Shown here: positions 1-9,068 of the stretch, piece by piece | Numbering within the stretch: position 1 is the stretch's first letter | Layout of the letters: each line of letters begins with the position of its first letter | Source of the DNA: Pseudomonadota bacterium | GTDB taxonomy: Bacteria > Pseudomonadota > Gammaproteobacteria > Burkholderiales > Burkholderiaceae_F | Assembly (NCBI GenBank): GCA_021838715.1 | Contig: JAKCCX010000011.1 | Coordinates: 1-60,150 of the forward strand | Reading direction: 5' to 3' | Length of the DNA stretch: 60,150 nt | The notes under the pieces: model-generated | What the model was told of the DNA's origin: nothing | The model's database searches: none | What the model saw: the letters and a program-made list of their open reading frames with translations, nothing else | Position numbers and translations under genes: made by a program

Positions 1-181
1 GTTCCGCCGTGTGGTCGTAGACCGGCAGTTCTGCCCCGCATTCCGGGCAGCAGAACCGCGTCCCCTTCGGATGCTCGACGTACACGTCAACCTGTTGCTT
101 GGCCACGTTCAGATTCACCCGCTCAACCGTCCAGGGCTGCGTCAAACCCAACAACTGCCGGTACAACTCCGTACTGTCCAT
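1..181 (-). CDS. ISL3-family transposase, N-terminal 60 residues (runs off the window)
   Basis: The minus-strand frame starts with ATG at 181 and reads MDSTELYRQLLGLTQPW, followed by a short beta-rich stretch and a CPEC zinc-finger half (CCPECGAELPVYDHTAE). This arrangement of N-terminal helix and Cys-rich zinc-finger is the start of ISL3-family transposases, which cut and paste DNA with a DDE catalytic domain located further downstream and not visible here. The region upstream of the start carries GGAGGGAGC as a ribosome binding site. The family call rests on the N-terminus only, so activity of the element cannot be judged. Confidence 0.7.
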   Translation of the reverse strand, partial: MDSTELYRQLLGLTQPWTVERVNLNVAKQQVDVYVEHPKGTRFCCPECGAELPVYDHTAE

Positions 182-250
182 CGCGCTGCTCCCTCCGTGA
201 AAGCACTGCGCGACAGCGTACCCCTACCCACAGAAATGTCCGAAGGACCC
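1..250 (-). mobile_element. ISL3-family insertion sequence, 5' end only
   Basis: This is the transposase-start end of an insertion sequence that runs off the left edge of the window. It contains the beginning of an ISL3-type transposase and about 70 bases of non-coding end. The outer boundary is inferred: reading inward on the minus strand the end would begin GGGTCCTTCGGACATTTCTG, which fits the GG-starting imperfect inverted repeats of ISL3 elements. The opposite end lies outside the window, so neither the inverted repeat nor the usual 8-bp target duplication (here it would be about 251-258) can be checked. The element sits directly against the open frame of the large repeat protein and appears to have removed that gene's 5' end. 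Confidence 0.6.
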
Positions 251-294
251 AAATTCTTTTTGGCAACGCTCCCAGCGCCCAAGACAATTCCGCT

Positions 295-2550
295 TTGTCG
301 TACTACTACTCCGTCAGCACAGACCCTGCCTACCAAGGGTACAGCATTGATGTCGGCGGCCATTCCTTGGGCGGACAAGAAATGGCCTATGTCAGTTCAG
401 TAACTGGTGCGCCAGCGCTTGTTGAGAATGCACCCAATCCGTCCAACACGCTCCTTGGCCCATATGGTGGCGCCGATGTCCTGCAAATAAATGAAACGAA
501 CGATATCATCGGGAACTGGGGGGCGCCTTTTCCAAACACCGTTGCGATCGACACTGGTGCTAATCCGCTGAACCAGTTTTTCACACCGCAAAGCACGCAT
601 TCTATTGAGAATCTGAATAACAATCTTTCACCGGATCTTGCGAATCAATCACTTACGGCAGCCGCCGCTGGAGCGAGCGGCTCCCAGTCAAGCGCTGGCT
701 CGTCACAAAACGCGATCGCGGGAATAACCGCTGGGCCGACTGCCAACGGCGGGTTTATCGAGACGATCCAGGTCACAAATGGCAATGGTAATAGCGGCTC
801 CTTTACATACACGCAAACGGCTCTCGGCGGCTACACGGAGGGTTACACAGGGCCGAATGAGCAAGGCGGAACACTGCAGGCGACCGGCAGTGGCTCGGCA
901 AATGGAGCGTATACGGCCAATTGGAAGGATGCTACGGTTTTGGGGGGACACATCACCGGAGTCGCGAACGGGACGGTCTCCGGCGCCTACTCATCTACCA
1001 TCCATGACGTGACGGCCAAGGGTGGGTATTCAACGGAATTGATCGCGGCAACTTCTGGTGGAGCATACTCGGATACGCTTGACGGGGTTACTTCAAATGG
1101 AACGTCCTTCACAAAAGGGTACAGCGCATCGGCCAACGGGAGCTATAGCGAGACATATAGCGGCAGAACCGTCAACGGCGCATCGACATCAGAATATCGA
1201 TTCGGCACGGCCAACGGCTCCTATCAGACAAGAACCGTAGACACTACGGCTGGAGGCGACTACACCGGGTACGGTTCCGGAGGGAGTTCGGGGGGGCCAT
1301 CTGGCACCGGCAGTGGCGGCTCTTCCTATGGAGGTGGCACAGGCTCATCGTATGGCGGCTCCAGCGCCGGATCTTCCTATGGAGGCGGATCGTCGTACGG
1401 TGGCAGTAGCTACGGAGGATCTGGATACGGTGGCGGCGCCACCACATCGAGCAACTCCTATAGCGACACCTTTCATGGAACGGCGAGCGGCGCGTATTCG
1501 AGCACATACACGGCGCATACCGCAAAAGGAGGGTACACCGACAAAACCGATAGCACGACGATGAGCGGGGGCATTGCAGACAACACTCATAAAACAACGG
1601 CGCTTGGCGGGCGTACCACCAATACCTTCGACGTAGCCGCAACCGGGGATCGCTCCAGCTACACCAAGACAGCCGACGGCCTCGTTTATAGCAGCAATTA
1701 CAACCATACAGCTGTCGGTGGGTACACCTCCGAAATACGGTCCTCGACTGCAAAAGGGTACTACACTTCCGAGTCGACCACGGTTACCGCGAGCGGCGGC
1801 TATACGGATCTATGGGGCAATGGAACCGGTGGAGGCGCCTCCACGGCACACTACGAACATGCAACGGCTAATGGTGCGTGGTCGCGGTCTACAAACGATA
1901 CGACGGCAGCGGGCGGCATTTTCGTGACCAGCAGATCCGCCACCGCCATGGGAGCATACACATCAGACGGTCATAGCTCGACCGCGAATGGTAGCTATAG
2001 CAGTGCTCACGAAAGCGTTACAGCTGGCGGTGCCACCTCCTCCTTTTCCGTGCTAAAGACCGCTGCAGGGGGGGCGAGTTACAAAACGGTGAACCATACC
2101 TCCTTGGGGGGATGGACATCCGACACTTCTGGCACGACCGCAAACGGCGGGGGGTACCACGGCACATATCAGCGCACGTCCGGCGGCGTGCTCTCCGGCT
2201 CATCTTCCGGGACGAAGGAAACGCTCACGCCTACAGCCGGCGGAACATCTGTGGTGACGTGGGCATCAAGAATTGCCGGGCATACTTATTATTCTAGCTA
2301 TACAGATTCCTTTGCGAACGGCTCTGCCACGAGCGGCTGGTATGAGGGAACGGCGGGTGGTACTGCAAGTTTTCAAAAAGACACAACGCAATACGGGAGC
2401 TCATATACTTCAGGCACGCTGAACGGGTCTGCCTACAGTTCGACATCCCCTTATAGCTCGACGTCTCCATATAGTTCGACGTCCCCGTACGGCTCGACCT
2501 CCCCAGCCTCAGGTCCGGCTGGTAGCAGTCCGACACCCGCCCTCGCATAA
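295..2550 (+). CDS. Large secreted repeat protein with lipase-like head, 5'-truncated
   Basis: The frame is open from the edge of the insertion sequence (about 253) to the stop at 2548-2550. The first in-frame start-like codon is TTG at 295, but coding-like sequence precedes it, so the true start was probably lost. Counting from 295, residues 22-27 read GHSLGG, the nucleophile elbow of alpha/beta hydrolases. D70 (in NETNDIIG) and H102 (in STHSIENL) lie where the acid and histidine of class-3 or type-I-secreted lipases are expected. From about residue 149 to 680 the chain consists of a 13-residue repeat of the form x-G-[GSA]-Y-[ST]-x-T-x4-T-[AS], interrupted near residues 320-390 by a Gly/Ser/Tyr-rich linker. 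The C-terminus carries YSSTSP repeats. No membrane segment is visible. It overlaps the next gene (TAATG). It is probably an exported surface or extracellular protein; function unknown. Base composition is lower in GC than the sulfur genes to the right, suggesting transfer. Confidence 0.7.
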   Translation: MSYYYSVSTDPAYQGYSIDVGGHSLGGQEMAYVSSVTGAPALVENAPNPSNTLLGPYGGADVLQINETNDIIGNWGAPFPNTVAIDTGANPLNQFFTPQSTHSIENLNNNLSPDLANQSLTAAAAGASGSQSSAGSSQNAIAGITAGPTANGGFIETIQVTNGNGNSGSFTYTQTALGGYTEGYTGPNEQGGTLQATGSGSANGAYTANWKDATVLGGHITGVANGTVSGAYSSTIHDVTAKGGYSTELIAATSGGAYSDTLDGVTSNGTSFTKGYSASANGSYSETYSGRTVNGASTSEYRFGTANGSYQTRTVDTTAGGDYTGYGSGGSSGGPSGTGSGGSSYGGGTGSSYGGSSAGSSYGGGSSYGGSSYGGSGYGGGATTSSNSYSDTFHGTASGAYSSTYTAHTAKGGYTDKTDSTTMSGGIADNTHKTTALGGRTTNTFDVAATGDRSSYTKTADGLVYSSNYNHTAVGGYTSEIRSSTAKGYYTSESTTVTASGGYTDLWGNGTGGGASTAHYEHATANGAWSRSTNDTTAAGGIFVTSRSATAMGAYTSDGHSSTANGSYSSAHESVTAGGATSSFSVLKTAAGGASYKTVNHTSLGGWTSDTSGTTANGGGYHGTYQRTSGGVLSGSSSGTKETLTPTAGGTSVVTWASRIAGHTYYSSYTDSFANGSATSGWYEGTAGGTASFQKDTTQYGSSYTSGTLNGSAYSSTSPYSSTSPYSSTSPYGSTSPASGPAGSSPTPALA
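740..2330 (+). repeat. 39-bp (13-residue) tandem repeat array in the secreted protein
   Basis: About thirty units of 13 codons can be phased by eye, for example NGSYSETYSGRTV, NGSYQTRTVDTTA, KGGYTDKTDSTTM, NGAWSRSTNDTTA and NGSYSSAHESVTA. The shared pattern is a Gly pair followed by an aromatic residue, then Ser/Thr, with Thr-Ala closing the unit. DNA identity between units is low, so the repeat is conserved as protein and is old. A Gly/Ser/Tyr linker (about 1260-1460) splits it into two blocks. Confidence 0.75.
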
Positions 2551-4634
2551 TGAACAACGAGCTACGTGCCGAGTCCACTGGTGGTGTGGGCGGGTCGTCT
2601 ATGGCGATTGAGACGGAAGCAATGGCGCAATCGGCTGCCGTTGGCGCTCCTGACCCACTGTCTCGCGCATGGGAGGCGTGGCGGGAAAAGCGATATGACG
2701 AATGCGCGGCGTTGTGTAAACCAAGACTTGGCATTTCGTCGGATTGCGCAGGATTTTGGGCGCTGGAGGGGCTGTTGCGCCAGCATCGTGGTGAACACCG
2801 TGCTGCGATTGGCGCGTTCCGCGCGGCGCTGGCATTTGGTCCGGGATTTCCGTGGGTACATCATGCGCTGGCGTCTTCCGCGATGGATCTTGGCGATATG
2901 CAATTGGCCGTCGTGCACCTTCGCGTGGCCCTTGCAGGCCGGACCGATGCGGTGGAGTGGCAGATCAAGCTTGCTATTGCTCTGCAGGACCTCGGCCGCC
3001 ACAGCCAAGCGGAAGTTCCACTGCGTTATGCGCTGGATCTCGCCCCCACGAACCCAATTGTTCATTTCCGCCTTGGCATTAACGCACAATGTGTTCATCA
3101 AAATGAACAAGCACTCCAGCATTATGACGATGCGCTGCGCTTTGCTCCGGTTCACGAGGGGGCGCATTTAAATCGTGGGGTTGTACTTTGCGAACTGGGT
3201 CGGTTCGATGAGGGCCTGGCAGCTTTACAGCGTGCGATTGAACTCTCTCCGGAAAATCCCGAAGCGTGGATCCGGCGCGCTTCCGCGCTATTTTCACGGG
3301 GGATAATCGACGAAGCAGCTCGTCACGCCCTGCGGGCGGTCCGGTTAGCGCCAGGAAATGTCGAGGCACATGTGTTGCTTGGAAAACTCCATGCCAGCCA
3401 GGGCCGCATCGACGCAGCCGATGAATGTTTTCGCAATGCGTTGCGGATGTATCCGGCGAACGCGCATACGCGAGTTTCTCAGGCGGTCATGCTGGAGCGA
3501 CGAGGCGATCTTGAGGCTGCCAAGGCGGTTGTGAATGATGCGTTGGCGGAAATTCCGGAACACCCGCAACTTCTGCTCTTGCTTGGACGCGTGGCGAACG
3601 ATAGTGAAGATCGCGCGCAGGCAATTGAACGAATCGAAGACAGGATTGCAGCGGAACCACCGCTCTCGCATGATGTCAAATCGCAACTCCAGTTCGTTCT
3701 TGCTGGACTTTACGACAGCGAGGGAGACCCTGAGCGCGCATTTTCCCATCTCGAGAGCGCGAACATCTATCGGCAAAAAACTCGTCCATTTGACCGATTG
3801 CGCACGGAGGCGGAGTTTCGGTCAATACGTGAGGTCTTCACGGAGGAATTTCTGCGTTCCACTCCGAGATCCCACGTTGATGGGCGGGAAATGGTTTTTA
3901 TCGTCGGAATGCCGCGTTCGGGGACGAGCCTAACAGAGCAAATTCTGGCATCTCACCCGAAAGTATTCGGATCGGGCGAACTCACGATGCTAGACCGGAT
4001 TGCGCGACGTTGGCCCGATGGTGACGATGCACGAGCTCCCTTGCTTTATCCGTCGTATCTTCCGAACATCGATTCAGCAGGTCTTACGGAGATCGCGTAT
4101 CGATATCTGAATCGATTGCCGGAAGGAGCGAGAGGGCATCCGTGCGTAACAGACAAGATGCCGTACAACTTCGCGCATTTGGGGTTGATCGCGCTGCTGT
4201 TCCCCGGTGCGCGCGTTGTTCATTGCATTCGCGATGCGGTGGACACAGCATTTTCCTGCTATCTCCAGGACTTCCTTGAAGGAAACGCATTCAGCTACAG
4301 CCTGGAGGACTGTGGGTGGTTCTATCGCCAATACCACGCACTCATGGAACATTGGAAACAGGTTCTTCCCCCATATCCAATGATGGATCTGCATTATGAG
4401 GATGTCGTTTCCGACCCGGAGACTTCCGTGCGCCGGCTGCTTGAATTTTGCGATCTGGAGTGGGACCCGGCATGTTTGGGCTTTCATAAATCGAAACGCG
4501 TTGTGCATACCGCGAGTTACCAACAAGTTCGCGAACCGCTGTACACCCGGGCCGTTGGGCGTTGGAAGGCATACGAAGCCTATCTCGAGCCATTACTTCG
4601 CGAACTCGCTCCCGTCACCGCAAGCGCGGCGTAG
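2550..4634 (+). CDS. TPR-repeat sulfotransferase (Sulfotransfer_3 type)
   Basis: The 694-residue protein would transfer sulfate from PAPS to a hydroxyl group of an unknown acceptor. Residues about 40-410 are tetratricopeptide repeats (for example HLNRGVVLCELGRFDEGLAAL). Residues about 445-690 are a sulfotransferase domain: FIVGMPRSGTSLTEQIL (near 450) is the 5'-phosphosulfate loop, and a Glu in GSGELTMLDR (near 477) is where tyrosylprotein sulfotransferases have their catalytic base. RDAVDTAFSCYLQDF (near 560) is the 3'-phosphate-binding segment. No signal peptide is visible, so it should act in the cytoplasm. Its ATG overlaps the stop of the repeat-protein gene, implying translational coupling and making that protein the obvious candidate substrate; this is inference. 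PAPS-forming genes cysD and cysNC lie downstream in the same run of genes. Confidence 0.88.
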   Translation: MNNELRAESTGGVGGSSMAIETEAMAQSAAVGAPDPLSRAWEAWREKRYDECAALCKPRLGISSDCAGFWALEGLLRQHRGEHRAAIGAFRAALAFGPGFPWVHHALASSAMDLGDMQLAVVHLRVALAGRTDAVEWQIKLAIALQDLGRHSQAEVPLRYALDLAPTNPIVHFRLGINAQCVHQNEQALQHYDDALRFAPVHEGAHLNRGVVLCELGRFDEGLAALQRAIELSPENPEAWIRRASALFSRGIIDEAARHALRAVRLAPGNVEAHVLLGKLHASQGRIDAADECFRNALRMYPANAHTRVSQAVMLERRGDLEAAKAVVNDALAEIPEHPQLLLLLGRVANDSEDRAQAIERIEDRIAAEPPLSHDVKSQLQFVLAGLYDSEGDPERAFSHLESANIYRQKTRPFDRLRTEAEFRSIREVFTEEFLRSTPRSHVDGREMVFIVGMPRSGTSLTEQILASHPKVFGSGELTMLDRIARRWPDGDDARAPLLYPSYLPNIDSAGLTEIAYRYLNRLPEGARGHPCVTDKMPYNFAHLGLIALLFPGARVVHCIRDAVDTAFSCYLQDFLEGNAFSYSLEDCGWFYRQYHALMEHWKQVLPPYPMMDLHYEDVVSDPETSVRRLLEFCDLEWDPACLGFHKSKRVVHTASYQQVREPLYTRAVGRWKAYEAYLEPLLRELAPVTASAA

Positions 4635-4651
4635 CCGCGTCAACCCCCGTC

Positions 4652-6664
4652 ATGAACGCCCGCCGGGTCAGGAGGTTGGTTTGTGCCTGGAGCGTCGCGC
4701 TTGGCGCACTGATCGGCACCGCGCACGCGGACTCCGTTCCTGGCCCCGATCTACCTGGAATCATGCATGCCTCGGATTTGCTTTCGGCAGGCATCCGGGG
4801 ACAGGGGGTGCGGGTGGGCATCATCTCGGACGGAGCATCCAATTTCGATGTCCTCGCCCGTAGCGGCATCCTTCCCAAGGATGTCTCCTTCGTCGGATTC
4901 GACCCCGGACGCGGTGACGAGGGCGACTGGATGATGCAGATCGTGCACCGCCTTGCGCCGCAAGCGAAGCTTGGGTTTTGCGCGGGTGGGGTGCCGGCGC
5001 AAACGGTGGCCTGCGCTCGCGCGTTGATTACGGAGTTCCGTGCCGACGTCGTGGTCGACGACATCAACCCGCAACCGGTCTTCTACTTTCCCACGGCCAA
5101 GGCGATCGGCATGGCGGAATTGGCGCGCGAATATCCCCGCGTGATCTTTTTCACCGGGGCCGGCAACAATGGGAGCGGCTATTACGAAGCGAAGTGGACG
5201 CCCGTGCCGCTCGACGTCGAGGGAATCCGGTTCTCGGCGCAGGACTTCGGCCGCACGGAGGAAGGCGGCTCCGATCCGTACGAGACGATCACCTTGCCGC
5301 CGCACGCGGACATCCAGGTGCTGCTGGGCACGAACGCCGACCCGAACGGCTTCCTGTCGCGGCGGTGTTCGCCCGCGAATGCGCAGGTCACCGTGGCCCT
5401 GCTCGATGAACAGGGAGACGTCCTGCGTTCGATGCACGGAAACTGTCCGTTCCAACGGCTTCGGTATTCCAACGATGAGGATGCGCCCGTGCGGGTGCAT
5501 GCTGCCGTACTGCTGCCGGACGGGGTCCAGCCTCCCGGAGACTTCGCCATCAAGCTTGTCGCGATCCGGGTCGAGAACGGCATGGCTCCCGTCGCGCTGT
5601 CCTACCGGACGGCGGGCGGAGCGGGCAACTCCGCGGTGTCGCCGGGGCTGGTCGCGGTTGCCGCGGTCGATCCTGCGACCGGTTGGCGCAATCACTATGT
5701 GACCGAAGCCTTCGCCAATTCCGGGCCGCAGTGCCAGGATTACGATGCGGTTGCCACGAACCAGTGGGACAAGCGGACCACCCTGCACTGCGTTGCGCAA
5801 CCCGCTTTTGTGACCCCCGATCGGATTTGGGTGGCCATGCCGGATCCGGCGGCCGGCTTTCGGTGGGCGCCGTTTGTCGGGGATTCCGCGGCCGGTCCGG
5901 CGGCAGCGGGCGCGGTTGCGTTGTTGCGCTCGGCGGGCGTTCCGCCCGAACGGGTTGTCGGTCTGCTCGAACGTGCCGCCGCGCGCCAGACGGGCGAGGC
6001 GGGCTGGAACGCGCACTACGGCTATGGACTGCTCGACGTAGATGCGGCCGCGGCAGCCGCCGGCGTTTTGCCGAAACCGGCCGCCCCGGACACCCAGCCG
6101 CCCGTGACGTGCATGACGTTCCATCCAACCGCGGCGTTCTTGCAGGCAAGGGAACGGTTTCTGCGTGCGCGAACCGGCGACAGCCAGGCATTCGACGCAC
6201 TGCGCAGCGGAGCCGGGGCCGGTGACGCGGAGGCGCAAACCTGGCTCGGAAGACTCGGGCACGCGTCCGGCGACAACCGATCCGCGGCGCGGTGGACGAT
6301 GGCGGCCGCGGCGCAAGGGGAGCCCGTTGCGCAAAGCTTTCTCGGCACACTGTACAACCGTGGCTGGGGCGTGCCGATGGACCCGCGCGCTGCGCAGGCG
6401 TGGTGGTGGCGCGCGGCCCGTTGCGGCGTGGTCAACGCCGTCTACAACCTGGGAACCACCATCGCGAACGGGCGTGGATCGGCCGCCGACCCGGCGCTTG
6501 GCTACGCACTCATGCGGGCGGCGGACTTGCGCGGGATGCAGTTCCCGCCGATGGCGCAGGCGCTCCAGGACGCGAGTTCGCAGCTCAGCGCCGCCAATCT
6601 GCGCGCGGCGCAAGCACGCGCAACGCGCTTTGCCGCGGATCCGGCATCGATCCCCGCGCCGTGA
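4652..6664 (+). CDS. Exported subtilase-like serine protease with Sel1 repeats
   Basis: The 670-residue product starts at ATG 4652, which gives a clean signal peptide (RRLVCAWSVALGALIGTAHA). Residues 50-510 are an S8-type fold: D60 in VGIISDGASN, the oxyanion Asn in FTGAGNNGSG, and the nucleophile Ser in GDSAAGPAAAGAVALL. The usual catalytic HGTH motif is replaced by DEGDWMMQIVH, so the position of the catalytic His holds E90. This resembles the Ser-Glu-Asp arrangement of sedolisins, but the rest of the fold looks S8-like. Residues about 540-650 carry Sel1-type repeats (AQSFLGTLYNRGWGVPMD). The gene lies 17 bases after the sulfotransferase and overlaps the outer-membrane channel gene (TGATG). 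It may process or mature the exported repeat protein; that is inferred from position only. Confidence 0.8.
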   Translation: MNARRVRRLVCAWSVALGALIGTAHADSVPGPDLPGIMHASDLLSAGIRGQGVRVGIISDGASNFDVLARSGILPKDVSFVGFDPGRGDEGDWMMQIVHRLAPQAKLGFCAGGVPAQTVACARALITEFRADVVVDDINPQPVFYFPTAKAIGMAELAREYPRVIFFTGAGNNGSGYYEAKWTPVPLDVEGIRFSAQDFGRTEEGGSDPYETITLPPHADIQVLLGTNADPNGFLSRRCSPANAQVTVALLDEQGDVLRSMHGNCPFQRLRYSNDEDAPVRVHAAVLLPDGVQPPGDFAIKLVAIRVENGMAPVALSYRTAGGAGNSAVSPGLVAVAAVDPATGWRNHYVTEAFANSGPQCQDYDAVATNQWDKRTTLHCVAQPAFVTPDRIWVAMPDPAAGFRWAPFVGDSAAGPAAAGAVALLRSAGVPPERVVGLLERAAARQTGEAGWNAHYGYGLLDVDAAAAAAGVLPKPAAPDTQPPVTCMTFHPTAAFLQARERFLRARTGDSQAFDALRSGAGAGDAEAQTWLGRLGHASGDNRSAARWTMAAAAQGEPVAQSFLGTLYNRGWGVPMDPRAAQAWWWRAARCGVVNAVYNLGTTIANGRGSAADPALGYALMRAADLRGMQFPPMAQALQDASSQLSAANLRAAQARATRFAADPASIPAP

Positions 6665-8076
6665 TGCCGGCGGCGGTCATCTTTCGGCGCTTGGGAGCGG
6701 TTGCAGCTCTCGCGATGGCGTTGGGCTTTTGCATCTCGCCCCGCGCCGCCGAGCGTTCGTCTCACCTCGGCATCGGGCAGGCCCTTCGCTACGCATTGGA
6801 ACATGCGCCAACGATTACGTCAGCAAAAGCAAATATCACCGGTTCCGAGGCGCAGAAACTTGCTGCGATTGCGGCATTCCTGCCAAGCCTCACGCTGACC
6901 GAACAACTGCAAACATTCCATCCGTATTCTGGTGCCGGAAGCACATTCATTGGTGGACTGGTGGTACCTGCGCAACATCCTTTTGATGTCAGCGTCGCCT
7001 CGCCGAACTTGAATTTCAACCTCTACAACGGCGGAAAGGATACCGCGAATTACCATTCCGCCATCGAAGCGTTGCGATCCGCAAACCTCGGGTTCACCGC
7101 AACGATGGATTCGCTGTTCCAGCAGATTCTCGCCGATTTTTCCGCTGCAGGCACGGATCAACTGATGGTGCAAAGTTTGGAACGATCCTTGCGCATCGAC
7201 GAGGAACTGGTCGATCTCATGCAACGAAAGATGCAGGGCCAGTTCGCAAGCAAAATCGATCTGATCAAATCCCAACAGCAGATGTTGCAAGCGCAAACGC
7301 AACTCAGCCAGGCCCGTCAACAACGTATCGCAGACCTTGAAAAGCTCTACGCCGACATGGGACTTCCGCAAACGGATCTGAATTTGAAGATCCAACCCTG
7401 GCTTCCTCCCGCACCTCCATCCGACGGATCCGGCGTTGTCATCGCAGATGACCCACAGGTTCTGTCCGCGCGCGCAGCAGTGCTCTCCGCGCAGCATAAA
7501 GTCGACGCGGCGCGCGCGGAATACATGCCGACGCTTGCTGTCACCGGGCAATATTACTTCCTCGGATTCGGTACGTCGTCGTTTGGCGAAGCGCTCAATT
7601 CCACTAGCCGCAGCAACTACATGATCGGGTTGCTGCTTACCGTGCCGATCCTCCCCGTTTACAACGTCCAAGCCGACGTCAAACAGGCATTGGCCAATGT
7701 CGATAGCGCCCAGGGACAGTATCAGGGGGCGATGGCAAGCGCGGCCAACCGCACGTCGGACGCAACGGTCCGCCTGGCGGAAGCACGGAAGACGCTTGAT
7801 TTTGCGATCCGGTCCGCGGAACTTGCGCACAACAATGTGCGACTGACGGAAGACAGCTATGCCGCGCATCAATCCGACCGGTTCGACGTGGACAACGCGC
7901 GCCTTCTCGCCGAGCAGGCGGATCTGTCCCTTGCGAGCGCGAAGCTGAATTTTCATCAAGCCGGTTGGGAGATGTACCGTACTGCCCACCCAAGCGCATT
8001 TCCGACGCAACTGCTATCGGCGGTACTGAAGGACCACGACCCGGCGCAAATTGCAGTCACGGCCGAATCCGAGTGA
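6664..8076 (+). CDS. TolC-family outer-membrane efflux/secretion channel
   Basis: A 470-residue protein with an N-terminal signal ([20 protein letters not shown]) and the typical TolC layout: two long helical segments rich in Gln/Ala (for example [19 protein letters not shown] and the C-terminal [16 protein letters not shown] stretch) separated by short strand-forming regions such as [12 protein letters not shown]. TolC proteins form trimeric channels through the outer membrane and work with an inner-membrane transporter and a periplasmic adaptor. Neither partner is in the window; they could lie beyond the left edge. The ATG overlaps the protease stop. The alternative upstream start would run into the protease gene and lacks a signal. 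In this operon it would serve type I-like export of the repeat protein (inference). Confidence 0.85.
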   Translation: MPAAVIFRRLGAVAALAMALGFCISPRAAERSSHLGIGQALRYALEHAPTITSAKANITGSEAQKLAAIAAFLPSLTLTEQLQTFHPYSGAGSTFIGGLVVPAQHPFDVSVASPNLNFNLYNGGKDTANYHSAIEALRSANLGFTATMDSLFQQILADFSAAGTDQLMVQSLERSLRIDEELVDLMQRKMQGQFASKIDLIKSQQQMLQAQTQLSQARQQRIADLEKLYADMGLPQTDLNLKIQPWLPPAPPSDGSGVVIADDPQVLSARAAVLSAQHKVDAARAEYMPTLAVTGQYYFLGFGTSSFGEALNSTSRSNYMIGLLLTVPILPVYNVQADVKQALANVDSAQGQYQGAMASAANRTSDATVRLAEARKTLDFAIRSAELAHNNVRLTEDSYAAHQSDRFDVDNARLLAEQADLSLASAKLNFHQAGWEMYRTAHPSAFPTQLLSAVLKDHDPAQIAVTAESE

Positions 8077-8102
8077 GTCGGAAGGCCAGTTCCGTGAACC
8101 CG

Positions 8103-9068
8103 ATGGACGATTGCCACCGTTCCGCCGTAAAGGCCGGGTCGGACGCCGCCGCTACCCTCCTGCGACCAACGCACCGCATCTCGCCGCACCTCCGGCACCT
8201 TGAGGCGGAAAGCATCCACATTCTCCGCGAGGCGGTCTCCGAAGCGCGCAATCCCGTCCTGCTGTATTCGATCGGCAAGGACAGCAGCGTTCTTCTGCAC
8301 TTGGCACGAAAGGCATTCTATCCCGGCACCCCACCATTTCCGCTGCTTCATGTTGACACGCGCTGGAAATTTCAGGAGATGTACCGGTTCCGCGATTTCG
8401 TGGCGGGCGAAAGCGGCATGGAACTGCTGGTGCATACCAACCCCGATGCCGTCGAAAGAAACATCAATCCGTTCGACCACGGATCCGCGCTGTACACCGA
8501 TATCACCAAGACTGAAGGGCTGAAGCAGGCCCTGGACCGCCACGGTTTCGATGTCGTGATGGGCGGCGCCCGGCGTGACGAAGAAAAATCGCGCGCCAAG
8601 GAGCGGGTGTTCTCCTTCCGCACAGCCACGCACCGATGGGACCCCAAGAGCCAGCGCCCGGAACTCTGGAATCTGTACAACACCCGCAAAGGTCCGGGTG
8701 AAGGCATTCGCGTGTTTCCGATCTCCAACTGGACCGAGCTTGACATCTGGCAATACATCCACCAGGAAGGCATTGCGGTCGTGCCGCTCTATTTCGCCAA
8801 GCCGCGCCCGGTGGTCATACGTTCCGACATGATGCTGGTGGTCGATGACGGGCGCTTCCGCCTCGCGCCGGGAGAAGCCATCGAACTTCGCACCGTGCGC
8901 TTCCGCACGCTGGGCTGCTACCCGCTGACGAGCGCCATCGCATCGAACGCACGAACCGTCGAGGACGTCCTGCTGGAGCTTGCCGAATCGCGCCTGTCGG
9001 AACGCCAGGGGCGAAGAATCGACTCTGACGCGGAAGCAAGCATGGGGCGATGTCCCAAACGTAGTTGA
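8103..9068 (+). CDS. cysD: Sulfate adenylyltransferase subunit 2, C-terminus replaced after IS insertion
   Basis: CysD is the catalytic half of ATP sulfurylase and forms adenosine 5'-phosphosulfate from ATP and sulfate with CysN. The PP-loop [36 protein letters not shown] and the conserved [15 protein letters not shown] are all present. Up to SDAEASM the protein is normal; then the reading frame enters an insertion sequence and ends GRCPKRS-stop. The native ending, ERKKQEGYF, is found on the far side of the element at 10523-10552. So about nine residues of the conserved tail are replaced by seven foreign ones. The ATG at 8103 is chosen for fit with the family; a GTG lies nine bases upstream. 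Whether the chimera still pairs with CysN is uncertain. Confidence 0.93.
   Translation: MDDCHRSAVKAGSDAAATLLRPTHRISPHLRHLEAESIHILREAVSEARNPVLLYSIGKDSSVLLHLARKAFYPGTPPFPLLHVDTRWKFQEMYRFRDFVAGESGMELLVHTNPDAVERNINPFDHGSALYTDITKTEGLKQALDRHGFDVVMGGARRDEEKSRAKERVFSFRTATHRWDPKSQRPELWNLYNTRKGPGEGIRVFPISNWTELDIWQYIHQEGIAVVPLYFAKPRPVVIRSDMMLVVDDGRFRLAPGEAIELRTVRFRTLGCYPLTSAIASNARTVEDVLLELAESRLSERQGRRIDSDAEASMGRCPKRS
9038..9045 (+). repeat. Left copy of 8-bp target-site duplication of the IS256 element
   Basis: AAGCATGG occurs here and again at 10516-10523, exactly flanking the element. Eight bases is a usual duplication length for IS256-family transposition. Both copies still carry the same cysD codons. 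Confidence 0.9.

Noticed and set aside
1244-1753. Arg/Cys-rich minus-strand frame opposite the repeat protein
   Set aside because: Its Cys and Arg runs are the complement of Gly/Ser/Tyr/Thr repeat codons; not a metal-binding protein.
740-2330. CRISPR-like periodicity of about 39 bases
   Set aside because: The period is protein-level only; units differ strongly at DNA level and there are no identical repeats with unique spacers.
4751-6613. 620-residue open frame on the minus strand
   Set aside because: It is antisense to the subtilase-like protease gene, Arg/Gly/His-rich without motifs, and arises from GC-rich codon use.
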